64,000 nt of DNA from Chryseobacterium gwangjuense (GTDB lineage Bacteria > Bacteroidota > Bacteroidia > Flavobacteriales > Weeksellaceae): the NCBI RefSeq assembly GCF_021311115.1, contig NZ_JAJTNP010000001.1:679443-743442 (forward strand), in the 5' to 3' direction. The notes below the pieces were generated by a model. It saw only the letters and a program-made list of their open reading frames with translations, was not told the DNA's origin and made no database searches. How positions within the stretch are numbered: position 1 is the stretch's first letter; each line of letters starts with the position of its first letter. Shown here piece after piece: positions 54,101-60,512 of the stretch. A program made the position numbers and the translations under genes.

Positions 54101-54123
54101 AAAATCTTGGTTTTTTTTTTCAT
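48196..54123 (-). CDS. alpha-2-macroglobulin family protein without thioester
   Basis: A 1975-aa exported protein, probably periplasmic or outer-membrane linked. The Sec signal (MKKKTKIFLLLLLLLNFSVAFAQ) has no lipobox. MG-type beta domains fill the middle (IFTDRAIYRPGQTVYFKVINT at about 555; GHGSFMLP-like block with GTFYLKTSENNGYHNFRVEEYKRP). A proline-rich linker TPPPPPSIGGAKRS (about 1142) is followed by the A2M domain (ETAFFYPDLKTDSEGNVSFEFTSPEALTKW, about 1205) and an alpha/alpha toroid with GGFSWYQGYPSSYSTSLYIL. Where the CxEQ thioester normally sits (about 1420-1440) the sequence is ALPSLKNDQNNSAD, so covalent trapping is not expected. Confidence 0.92.
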   Translation of the reverse strand: MKKKTKIFLLLLLLLNFSVAFAQKYYDEQWKKVAANSQKGIYKSSLPIILDIQKQAMKENNILQLIQSLKAEFSIVNQTRDDEKNNSVSQLFKKLQGVQKQLKGEDKVVFEVLLNGFLMDYYKEHSWEIGGRTNINSQNTSEIETWSTLDFKNYLDKNYQELDQQKGEIRKIALKKYENVFSYNEYISYFPTLWDWYSVKKIDFLSNNDLFTKNELDVNHTHINGVYDELIAQNTGNSKLYFMHKKLQDNCDFNRCKDKLEQLQTLLKSEVSGDYKVLIIDDILEELINKNKEKEAFEFINQAKTQYPKSPFIDNIKNKENQILNPFFNIKYEQQTQSNKPIHFVAEYKNVAAFSINIYEVKDDLTSFLQYARNSYGNTFDKIKKSLVRKEAYTLEDPKDFKTHKTSLEIKSLPSGIYVAEYSVTGINNKDSDDEKDFYFFVSDNKIIYQKKTDRNPLSDELKLVSSENGKPAVNQNLTFYEFVTNKTLTKTDGKTDDKGVFRFPTTANKEYYRTFLIRQPNTNSFQMMEIYGNRYAEATNQNKQTKTSKAQIFTDRAIYRPGQTVYFKVINTQRDQEIESVVAGLQQKITLQDTNGQEISSQTFTTNEFGSYHGSFMLPKGKLNGTFYLKTSENNGYHNFRVEEYKRPKFEVTFDPVKEEYKYGQTISLKGKAMMFSGVALSNTTVNYEIRKRNIRWRYFSWYPQDNDNENSILGEAKTNEKGEFIIKLDLKKDEKLEGIQIDNYEINASVTDINGETQTADTELKVSSVSHYIQAEGIQNVFSGEDVKVKVETKNYNEQLLKKSYQVKLSKLQSPDRIFRNNFKAEVQNLPKYSKEEFISKFPHDLYDKNDEVKNFKVSSAILNGTTRNEESLDLGKLEAGEYLLELYNIEGKDTIKTAQNFSVWNKNSLASNQKTFLTVLEPKKEFIRGEKAVFYVYSSIPDALVNIFVQDGSGKTISETQQFKNGILEYTAEIPKDKNVQTFNVQFQIVAFNDVQTQSVNLDIKDAEEKSIKIETITFRDKIQPNSKEKWSVKVLGNGKEKINAEVLANMYDMSLDKFAANQFNWYNFYVPASIVTSYDIRQYLLQKYYQKRLEYINGEQVEVPGFDWFDSSVLWMNERLLETTTGFSNQEGVKAAAYTPPPPPSIGGAKRSVAMAKEARVDDAMIDIVQNVVPEAVKAPKMETPPQADLSKVPVRQNLNETAFFYPDLKTDSEGNVSFEFTSPEALTKWKLMFLAHTKDARAATLEKEVVTQKEFSVTPNYPRFLREGDELNLQSKLSNLTNKKLNGSAQLQILDAFTNEDISEKFGLSTLTAVSGYNKEQAFSVDENGNSVLTWKLKVPNNVSSIILKVVAKAGQYSDGEQKAVAILPNRMLVTDALPIFVKEGETKTFELENLKNATSTTISNVSNTLELTTNPIWEIMFALPSLKNDQNNSADVIFNKWFADVLASEIFKANPKMKTVFEEYQNKGLLNSNLEKNQELKQLLLEETPWVLESKNESEQMAKLSLLFDVNTMRNTIQGDWDDFKKLQNPDGGFSWYQGYPSSYSTSLYILKNLGKINAWLKDNVKDYQSSEQKELVGNLVKYVDNEISKYWDVKKDNAWSNWAIDYLDTRNYWEKQYPLKGKGATLKSLVKQIAKTAKITDFTFFGLHRAALLMNEYGLKDISNKLMTYLKETSVDSKTQGVYWKQNLDDWGWFSSKVVNHAGALEAFNTLKPNDQKFIEDMKIWLITQKEVNSWGSSRGTAEVIFTILNSGKAWTSADSDKATIVWGGKELKPETQATGYVKSSVKTDVVDKNLATVTVTKPGPGIVQGGLFWQYYEDLDKIKSSENYISITKELYKKIKTVNGEELQKISSETPLKVGDKVTVRMILNTDRPMEFIHIKDMRAAGFEPLEVLSGYQWKNNLGYYQSTKDASTNFYIQYMPKGKYVFEYDYVANASGKFLNGITTMQNYYAPQMNSHTKGTHIQILE

Positions 54124-54129
54124 AAATGT

Positions 54130-54137
54130 TATTTTTG
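54130..54137 (+). promoter_or_regulatory. -7 box of the UbiA-like/recF operon
   Basis: TATTTTTG lies 4 bp before the ATG at 54142, within the 18-bp gap between divergent genes. If used, the mRNA would be leaderless. Confidence 0.45.
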
Positions 54138-54141
54138 ATCA

Positions 54142-54897
54142 ATGAACTTTTTAAAAATACTGAAAAAATCCGTCATCGACAGTCAATTGTATGTGTCTTT
54201 AATGGGAACTCTTTTTGCAGTGTTTTTCATGGAAGAGCAAAATACATTCCGTTTGCCCAGTGTTATCCTAATTTTCATCACCTATTTCAGCGGTTATCTT
54301 TATACGAAGTATCAGTGCACCAAACATTTTTTTAAAATTTTAATTGTAAACGGTTTAGCAGGTATTACCTGTGCATTTTTAATCTACCATAATCACAATG
54401 AAATAAGGCTATTAAAATGGTTTGTGATTGTTATTTTAGGACTTCTTTACAATAGTTTTTTCCTCGATGTTTACATCCGTAAGATTCCGTTTTTAAAAGT
54501 ATTTTATGTAGGTTTAGTCTGGGCTCTGGTGAACTGTTGGCTAACTTTACCTGAATTTAGTGTTCCCATATTTTTTATCAGTTTATTTTTTATTACAGCA
54601 TTAGTTTTACCATTTGATATTCGGGATATGAAGCGAGATACCGTTCAGACCTTCCCTATGTTGGTTGGGGTTCAAAACACGAAATACATTGCTTATTTAC
54701 TGATTTTTGTGAGTAATATTCTATCGATATTGTATTTGACTCCTCATTACTCCATTCCGTTTTTTCTATCGAGTGTGATCTCCTATATTTTTATTTATTT
54801 TTCTGAAAATGAGAGAAGTGATGCTTATTTTTCATTCGGAGTAGAAACCTGTTCTGCACTTCCTTTTTTATTTCTACTAATAATGGAGTATTTTTGA
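54142..54897 (+). CDS. UbiA-like integral membrane protein
   Basis: A 251-aa protein with seven to eight hydrophobic helices and the layout of a UbiA prenyltransferase. VLPFDIRDMKRDTVQTFPMLVGVQNTKY matches the second aspartate-rich motif and the following loop of the family. The first motif (NDxxDxxxD) is not evident: the corresponding region reads GYLYTKYQCTKHFF. It may be a divergent or inactive family member. The stop is 3 bp before the recF ATG, so the two are co-transcribed. Confidence 0.7.
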   Translation: MNFLKILKKSVIDSQLYVSLMGTLFAVFFMEEQNTFRLPSVILIFITYFSGYLYTKYQCTKHFFKILIVNGLAGITCAFLIYHNHNEIRLLKWFVIVILGLLYNSFFLDVYIRKIPFLKVFYVGLVWALVNCWLTLPEFSVPIFFISLFFITALVLPFDIRDMKRDTVQTFPMLVGVQNTKYIAYLLIFVSNILSILYLTPHYSIPFFLSSVISYIFIYFSENERSDAYFSFGVETCSALPFLFLLIMEYF

Positions 54898-54900
54898 CGA

Positions 54901-55980
54901 ATGATTATTAAGAAACTTTCCCTGTACAATTTCAAAAACCATTCTGAAAAGAAATTTGAATTTTCACCACAAATCAATTGTTTTGTGGGAAATAACGGTG
55001 TGGGAAAAACCAATATTCTTGATGCCTTGCATTATCTTTCTGTCGGGAAAAGCTTTTTAGGAAACACTGATTTGAATAACATTCTGAAAGACGAGGATTT
55101 CTTCACCATTGATGCTGAAATTCAAAACGATGACAGTGAAGACAGCATCAAAATTCTTCAGCCTAAAGAAGCCAAAAAAGTCATTAAAAAAAATGACAAA
55201 AGCTATGATAGAATGGCAGATCATATCGGATATTTGCCAAGTGTGATGATTTCTCCTTATGATTCCAATTTAATTTCAGATTCCGGCGAAAGCAGAAGAA
55301 AATTTCTGGATGCTATGATTTCTCAGACCGATTCTGAATATCTTTTTGATCTCATTCAATATCAAAAGACGGTTCAGCAGAGAAATGCATTGCTAAAATA
55401 CTTCGCTAAAAATCGGATTTGGGATAAAGATTCATTGGAAATTTATGATGATCCGATTTCTAAATTCGGAACTAAAATTTTTGAAAAAAGACGAACTTTT
55501 GTTGAAAAGCTGAATCCTATTGTTCAAAATTTTTATCAGATTATTTCCGGAGGAAAAGAAACGGTTTCTGTCATTTATGAATCTCATTTATTGGGTGATA
55601 CTTTTGAAAATTTATTAAAGGAAAGCCTGGAAAGAGATAGAATGTTGACATACACCTCAAAAGGCATTCATAAAGACGATCTTTTGTTTGAAATGGATTC
55701 TGTCTTAATCAAGAAAACAGGTTCGCAAGGTCAGCAAAAATCATTTTTAATCTCCTTGAAACTGGCACAAATGAGCTTAGTAAAGGAATTAACCAATAAA
55801 ACGCCCATTCTATTATTAGACGACATTTTTGACAAACTGGATGATCACAGAGTTTCTCAACTGATTGAACTGGTAAATCAGGAGAATTTCGGACAGATTT
55901 TTATTACGGATACTCACAGAGAACGTACGGAAAGTGTGGTGAAAAAGATTAATGAAGAGAGTATAATTTTTGAGATATAA
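54901..55980 (+). CDS. recF: DNA replication and repair protein RecF
   Basis: A 359-aa SMC-like ATPase that loads RecA at gaps in DNA. FVGNNGVGKTNILDALHYLS is the Walker A region, SQGQQKSFLISLKLAQMSLVKE the ABC signature, and PILLLDDIFDKLDDHRVSQL the Walker B/D-loop. The length is normal. It follows the UbiA-like gene by 3 bp and is followed, after a short degenerate region, by a DUF721 gene, a common order in Flavobacteriia. Confidence 0.95.
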   Translation: MIIKKLSLYNFKNHSEKKFEFSPQINCFVGNNGVGKTNILDALHYLSVGKSFLGNTDLNNILKDEDFFTIDAEIQNDDSEDSIKILQPKEAKKVIKKNDKSYDRMADHIGYLPSVMISPYDSNLISDSGESRRKFLDAMISQTDSEYLFDLIQYQKTVQQRNALLKYFAKNRIWDKDSLEIYDDPISKFGTKIFEKRRTFVEKLNPIVQNFYQIISGGKETVSVIYESHLLGDTFENLLKESLERDRMLTYTSKGIHKDDLLFEMDSVLIKKTGSQGQQKSFLISLKLAQMSLVKELTNKTPILLLDDIFDKLDDHRVSQLIELVNQENFGQIFITDTHRERTESVVKKINEESIIFEI

Positions 55981-55989
55981 TTGGAATTC

Positions 55990-56249
55990 GAGATGCGGGA
56001 TTCGGGATACGAGTTCTGGTTAAGAATTTTCTATTGATTTAGTTATCAATATTTAAGAATAATAAATAAACACACCTATGAGTTACAAAAATTTAGACAT
56101 CTACAAAATAGCTTTTGGTTTATTTATAAAAACACATAAAGCCTTTTTCCTGCTCCCAAAACATGAATTACATGAGTTGGAACGAAAATAACGTTTAAAT
56201 TATTATAAAGTTCTTTAACTCGAACCTCACACCCCGAAACCCATACCTC
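55990..56249. repeat. imperfect inverted repeats flanking a gene remnant
   Basis: The 24-base segment at 55990-56013 (begins GAGATGCGGGATTCGGGAT) is complementary at 17 of 24 positions to 56226-56249, with most differences being transitions. The pair brackets the four-helix-bundle remnant. It may be the decayed ends of a small mobile unit. Confidence 0.45.
56078..56191 (+). pseudogene. truncated four-helix-bundle (23S rRNA intervening sequence-type) protein
   Basis: The 37-codon frame MSYKNLDIYKIAFGLFIKTHKAFFLLPKHELHELERK* matches the start of the TIGR02436-type four-helix bundle proteins (usual form KNLxIYKxAFELFIKxHKxxLxLPKxELYELGSQLRRS). Full proteins are about 115-125 aa; here the frame stops just where the second helix should begin, and the following bases do not restore it. 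It is therefore a 3'-truncated relic between recF and DUF721. Confidence 0.7.
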
Positions 56250-56253
56250 ACTT

Positions 56254-56547
56254 ATGAAAAAGAAAAAACGCGAATTTCAATCCTCAGAACTGGTAAAATC
56301 TTTTGCCAGAATTCATGGTTTTGAACATAAATTAGTCGCTTTTGAAATCAAAGATTTTCTGGAAGAGTATCTTGATGAAGGACTCTTCCGTGAAATAAAA
56401 AGTGTGAATATTGAAGACCGTTGCGTGATTATAAAAATCAATTCACCGTTATTGAAGCACGATTTTCAGCTTCGTAAAAGTTTTTTTCTAAAAAAATTCC
56501 AGGCTCAGTTTGGGGAAGAAAAATTTAATGATCTTCAGATTTTGTAA
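56254..56547 (+). CDS. DUF721 (DciA-like) protein
   Basis: A 97-aa protein of the DUF721 family: SSELVKSFARIHGFEHKLVAFEIKDFLEEYL, then SVNIEDRCVIIKINSPLLKHDFQLRKSFFLKKFQAQFG. The family includes DciA, which acts with the replicative helicase DnaB. Its position behind recF supports a link with replication. Its last 23 bp overlap the end of the convergent Gcr-type gene. The C-terminal half is the KH-like core; there is no additional domain. Confidence 0.85.
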   Translation: MKKKKREFQSSELVKSFARIHGFEHKLVAFEIKDFLEEYLDEGLFREIKSVNIEDRCVIIKINSPLLKHDFQLRKSFFLKKFQAQFGEEKFNDLQIL

Positions 56548-58552
56548 TGGTGTTATTTCTTAAATCATCCGCTTTCTGATCTAGTTTTGAACGTAACGGA
56601 ATAAAAAACCTCAACGGATTCTTTAAAAAGTACCTGAAAATCTCTTTATAAATTTCACCTACCTGACCAAAGTTCAATTTTCTTGATCTGAATGCTAAAA
56701 ACATCGAAAGGGTAAAACTTACCAAAAAATTAAAAAATCCGATAAGGAAAACGGTAACAAAGGAAAGCCAAAATGCATTGGATCCTATTGAAAAATCTTT
56801 TCCATAAAGACCTAATGCAAAATTTCCGGCAGCAAATGTGATATGTCGAATATCCAGATCGAGTCCCAAGAATAATCCTACAGGCGCAGTGGCCCCCAGA
56901 AAGACCCCAAACCAAAAATTAGATACAATTCCCGGCCAGTTTTTAGCATAATATTTTGAAAGGCCTTTAGCAAATTTCTTCCCAAAGAATTTTCTGATGG
57001 ACAGATTTTTGGCAATACGCTCAGGAATCTGATAAAAGACTGAATTATTACCAATATTTCCCGAAATAATTCCCGAAATAAAAAGATAGAATCCGGCAAT
57101 ACTCGCATGTAAAATGGCTTTCGACTCGAACGGATCGAGATCTTTAAGCAATTTATCCGCTTTGTTTACCGCCATATTCTGAGAAGTAAATACGTCTAAT
57201 CCATAAATAATAATCAATGCAATCGGAAATGAAAGTAACACATTTCCTACAAAAGCAATAAACTGACTTCTGAATAACTGTGAAACAAGATGGGCAAATT
57301 CTGTATTATTTTTTGTACCGCCACCTTCTTCAGAAAGCACCTTAGTCATCGTAGCCGCCGTCATTGCAGGTTGTTTGGTAGCCAACGTAAAGCCCATCAG
57401 GTAGATCATGATAAATCCCATTGCATAATTCATGGAATATAAAAAAGCATGGAAAAAATCGCTTCCTGGGAAATATCCATAAAGCATTTTTAATACACAT
57501 AAAGCTCCTACAATGATCCCTCCTCCACTTGCTTTATAGAACATTTTCACATATTCTTTACGCGAAGAAGTGATATAATGACTTCCGGTTTCTGCTGTAT
57601 GATTGGTAATAAGGTGAGAGAGCAGTCTTGTACTGTCGTTAATAAGCTCAGAAATATTATTTTTATGTGATTTATACCTTAAAATATTAAATATCAATTG
57701 CTTAGAATTAACAAAAACATCTTCTTCTTTATCAATCACCAATAACTGAACGATTTCGTAAATTCTGTTAGTTTGCTGACTGATTTTTAACAGAGACTGG
57801 TTAATTTTACCAGAAATACCATATTTAGAAGAGTTTTTAAAGGCGATATTCACAAATTCCAGACACTGCTCTGCATAAATTTTTATCTGCTTGTATCGGC
57901 TGTCTTTGGAATGAAGCTGCAGCGCCGGGTTATTTTCCAGTTCTTCGGCAAGTCCTTCCAATTCATTTTGCAATGCCAAAAAAGGATTATCAAAATTTCT
58001 GTATTCAGGTGCCATTCTTACAACTTCCACTTCCATTGCCATTCCGGTCGCACGCCAGGAAAGAATATTCATGGCAAAAATCATTTCTTTTTTTACCGCT
58101 GGCTGGGTAATAAAGTCTGATGCATCAAGAATATTTAAAAATTCATCTACTTCATTCTCGGGAAGATTCTGAAAATATTCCAAGTCTTTTTTAGGTCTCA
58201 GGCTTACATTATCAATCATAAACCACACCGTTTTTTCATTTTCTACGGGTGGTAAGATTTTATTTAAGATTCTTTTTTTAAGTTCAGGAAAGAAGGAATT
58301 TTCGGATAAAATATTGGCCTCTGTTAACGATAAATTAAAAGGTCTTCCTTCAAAAATATTATGGATGTAATATTTAAAGTGTTCTGTAAGTTCAGGATTG
58401 CTTTTAAAAAAATTGAGCACATCTGTAAAGTCTGCTCTTTTTACACCCTCTAAAAAGTCCGCAAACGGCTCTAGAGAAAGGGTTTCGTTCTTAAAGGAAA
58501 AATATTTTTTAAGAACAGACTCAAAGTTTGTGCTGGAATTAAAAAGCTTCAT
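56525..58552 (-). CDS. Gcr-type (SpecificRecomb) membrane protein
   Basis: A 675-aa protein. The N-terminal 320 residues are soluble and helical, followed by about seven membrane helices (GGGIIVGALCVLKMLYGYFPG, AMGFIMIYLMGFTLATKQPAMTAATMTKVL, and further C-terminal segments such as GNFALGLYGKDFSIGSNAFWLSF). This matches the family named after the gonococcal gcr site-specific recombinase. The membrane topology makes a direct DNA recombinase role unlikely; the true function is unknown. The 3' end overlaps the convergent DUF721 gene by 23 bp. Confidence 0.8.
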   Translation of the reverse strand: MKLFNSSTNFESVLKKYFSFKNETLSLEPFADFLEGVKRADFTDVLNFFKSNPELTEHFKYYIHNIFEGRPFNLSLTEANILSENSFFPELKKRILNKILPPVENEKTVWFMIDNVSLRPKKDLEYFQNLPENEVDEFLNILDASDFITQPAVKKEMIFAMNILSWRATGMAMEVEVVRMAPEYRNFDNPFLALQNELEGLAEELENNPALQLHSKDSRYKQIKIYAEQCLEFVNIAFKNSSKYGISGKINQSLLKISQQTNRIYEIVQLLVIDKEEDVFVNSKQLIFNILRYKSHKNNISELINDSTRLLSHLITNHTAETGSHYITSSRKEYVKMFYKASGGGIIVGALCVLKMLYGYFPGSDFFHAFLYSMNYAMGFIMIYLMGFTLATKQPAMTAATMTKVLSEEGGGTKNNTEFAHLVSQLFRSQFIAFVGNVLLSFPIALIIIYGLDVFTSQNMAVNKADKLLKDLDPFESKAILHASIAGFYLFISGIISGNIGNNSVFYQIPERIAKNLSIRKFFGKKFAKGLSKYYAKNWPGIVSNFWFGVFLGATAPVGLFLGLDLDIRHITFAAGNFALGLYGKDFSIGSNAFWLSFVTVFLIGFFNFLVSFTLSMFLAFRSRKLNFGQVGEIYKEIFRYFLKNPLRFFIPLRSKLDQKADDLRNNTITKSEDH

Positions 58553-58645
58553 TAGTACAAAGATACTAAACTTGTTTAAACTTCTTAAAAACTAAAAAAT
58601 ACAAAAACTTTATCTATTTTATAACAAGCCGGATTTTAATATTGA

Positions 58646-59290
58646 TTATTTCAGACTTACATTCCTCATTTGTCTCATGATCCAGTTGTGTTTCTTGGTC
58701 AGATATGGTGAAGGATTTTTAGGATCATATTTCTTAGGATTTGGCAAAACAGCAGCAATCCAAGCCGCTTCAGAAGTTGTAAGATCTTTTGAAGATTTTC
58801 CGAAATAATATTTTGAGGCAGCTTCTATTCCAAAAACTCCCTGCCCCATTTCGATCGAGTTTAAATATCTCTCCAAAATAACATCTTTGCTCCAAACTTT
58901 TTCAATAATAAAGGTATAAACGGCTTCCAAGCCTTTTCTTAACCAGCTTCTACCCTGCCACAGAAAAATATTTTTTGCCGTCTGCTGTGAAATTGTACTT
59001 CCTCCTCTTATTTTTTTCCCTTTTTCATTGTGTTTCATCGCTTTTTCGATTGCTGTATAATCAAAACCATCGTGTACAAAAAACTTTTGATCTTCAGAAG
59101 CAATGACTGCTTTCTTTACTTTATCTCCCATTTCATCATAAGAAACATAGTCTCTCTGAAGTTTTCCATATTCCAAAATACCTCCGATCTGTGTAATCGT
59201 AATGGGCGGATTGAAAAATCTTCCCCAAACGATAAATAATACATTCAGAATAAGAACAATAAAAATAATCTGTTTAATTTTTTTCCACAT
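58646..59290 (-). CDS. mtgA: monofunctional peptidoglycan transglycosylase
   Basis: A 214-aa GT51 enzyme that polymerises lipid II into glycan strands at the inner membrane. An N-terminal anchor (IKQIIFIVLILNVLFIVWGRFF) is followed by VIASEDQKFFVHDGFDYTAIE with the catalytic glutamate, RGGSTISQQTAKNIFLWQGRSWLRKGLEA, and LERYLNSIEMGQGVFGIEAASKYYFGK with the second glutamate. Its length and absence of a transpeptidase domain fit MtgA. It is a single gene. Confidence 0.94.
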   Translation of the reverse strand: MWKKIKQIIFIVLILNVLFIVWGRFFNPPITITQIGGILEYGKLQRDYVSYDEMGDKVKKAVIASEDQKFFVHDGFDYTAIEKAMKHNEKGKKIRGGSTISQQTAKNIFLWQGRSWLRKGLEAVYTFIIEKVWSKDVILERYLNSIEMGQGVFGIEAASKYYFGKSSKDLTTSEAAWIAAVLPNPKKYDPKNPSPYLTKKHNWIMRQMRNVSLK

Positions 59291-59332
59291 AAGTTCTAAA
59301 AAAGAAGCACAAAAATAAATAAATCTATCGAG

Positions 59333-60379
59333 TTATTGTAACTCTTTCATATAAGTAAGCTTATAATTTGGCAATAATTCAGGATGAAAAATTTTAATAT
59401 AATCTTTCAGCACCCAATCTGCCCTTACAATACCGCTTTCGAAAAAGTCATTGGCTTTTTGCCTTTCTCTTCCTGCAATTCCGTATACTTTTCCTGTATT
59501 GAAAACATCCAGCTTTCCATAGAAAGGATTCATATTCAGCATCTCTTTTTTTGAAGCATGGTTTCCAGCATTGACCCAGTATTTTACTCCTTTAGATTTT
59601 GAAAATACTTCCTCAAAACTCATCGTCATCGCTTTTTCGTCAGTATTATCCTTTACAATATATTGGGCATTGGCATCTGAAATAAAATTGGCTACAGAAG
59701 TTTTTCCTCCCGGAAGATACCAAACATCTCCATACATTTCATTGGCCAAAACCATAGGTTTTTCTGTTGATTTTAGAGCTAATTCCTTGAGTTCATTATA
59801 ATTTTTTTCTATTTCTGAATATTTGGCTTCAGCCGCTTTTTCCATTCCGAAAAGTTTTCCGAAAAGTTTCAGATAAGCTGCTTTCTCCAGCGGTTTCTGT
59901 TCGTTGTATTCATCTAAAAAAATAACCTGAATCCCATTATTTTTCAATAACTGATAGGTATTATCAAAACTGGCAATATGATTGGTGAAGATGGCATCCG
60001 GTTGTAATGAAATAATTTTTTCCACATCATACTTCTGCTCATTGCCTACATTTTTAATCTGCCCTTCTTTTAATTTTCTCTGAATATTTTCAGAAAAAAT
60101 ATATTCCGGACTTGAAACACCAATGATTAGATCTTCCGCCCCCAACTCAGCAATATAGCCTGCCATACTCGCATTCAGTAAAACAACTTTCTTAAAAGGA
60201 ATTTGGTTTTTCTTAAAATCGTAGGTAAAATTACCCGATTTTACTTTTAAAATATCTCCGTTTTCACTATACTGTACATATTTTGAAATCGAAGTTCCTT
60301 GTGAGGGTGAAATTTTTGGTTCTCTTTTACAAGAGATTAGCGCACAAATCGCGAATATTAGAAAAAATCTTGGTTTCAT
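59333..60379 (-). CDS. BtuF/FecB-like ABC substrate-binding lipoprotein
   Basis: A 348-aa lipoprotein (lipobox CALISC). A class III periplasmic-binding fold: KVVLLNASMAGYIAELGAEDLIIGVSSPEYIF, VEKIISLQPDAIFTNHIASFDNTYQLLKNNGIQVIFLDEY, and FESGIVRADWVLKDYIKIFHPEL. Such proteins deliver cobalamin, haem or ferric siderophores to an ABC permease; no permease or TonB receptor is adjacent, so the ligand is open. It diverges from the tRNA-Arg gene. Confidence 0.87.
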   Translation of the reverse strand: MKPRFFLIFAICALISCKREPKISPSQGTSISKYVQYSENGDILKVKSGNFTYDFKKNQIPFKKVVLLNASMAGYIAELGAEDLIIGVSSPEYIFSENIQRKLKEGQIKNVGNEQKYDVEKIISLQPDAIFTNHIASFDNTYQLLKNNGIQVIFLDEYNEQKPLEKAAYLKLFGKLFGMEKAAEAKYSEIEKNYNELKELALKSTEKPMVLANEMYGDVWYLPGGKTSVANFISDANAQYIVKDNTDEKAMTMSFEEVFSKSKGVKYWVNAGNHASKKEMLNMNPFYGKLDVFNTGKVYGIAGRERQKANDFFESGIVRADWVLKDYIKIFHPELLPNYKLTYMKELQ

Positions 60380-60403
60380 CTTTCAAAGAAAAGAAAAAAG
60401 CGC

Positions 60404-60411
60404 TATATTTG
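60404..60411 (+). promoter_or_regulatory. -7 box of tRNA-Arg
   Basis: TATATTTG is 27 bp before the first base of the tRNA and matches the TAnnTTTG consensus. Confidence 0.55.
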
Positions 60412-60438
60412 CAAACCTTTAAACAATAAGGAAACAAC

Positions 60439-60512
60439 GGCCTCGTGGCGCAACTGAATAGCGCATCTGATTACGGCTCAGAAGGTTACAGGTTTGAATC
60501 CTGTCGAGGTCA
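60439..60512 (+). tRNA. tRNA-Arg (ACG)
   Basis: A 74-nt cloverleaf. The acceptor stem GGCCTCG/CGAGGTC (one G-T pair) is followed by discriminator A. The anticodon arm TCTGA-TTACGGC-TCAGA has anticodon ACG at 60473-60475, and the T arm is ACAGG-TTTGAAT-CCTGT. The ACG anticodon, read with inosine, serves CGN arginine codons. No CCA is encoded. The 3' half is overlapped antisense by the recombinase gene, which marks this as a likely integration target. Confidence 0.93.

Noticed and set aside
56525..58552. DNA site-specific recombinase role for the Gcr-type protein
   Set aside because: Multiple membrane helices and no tyrosine or serine recombinase motif; the name is historical.
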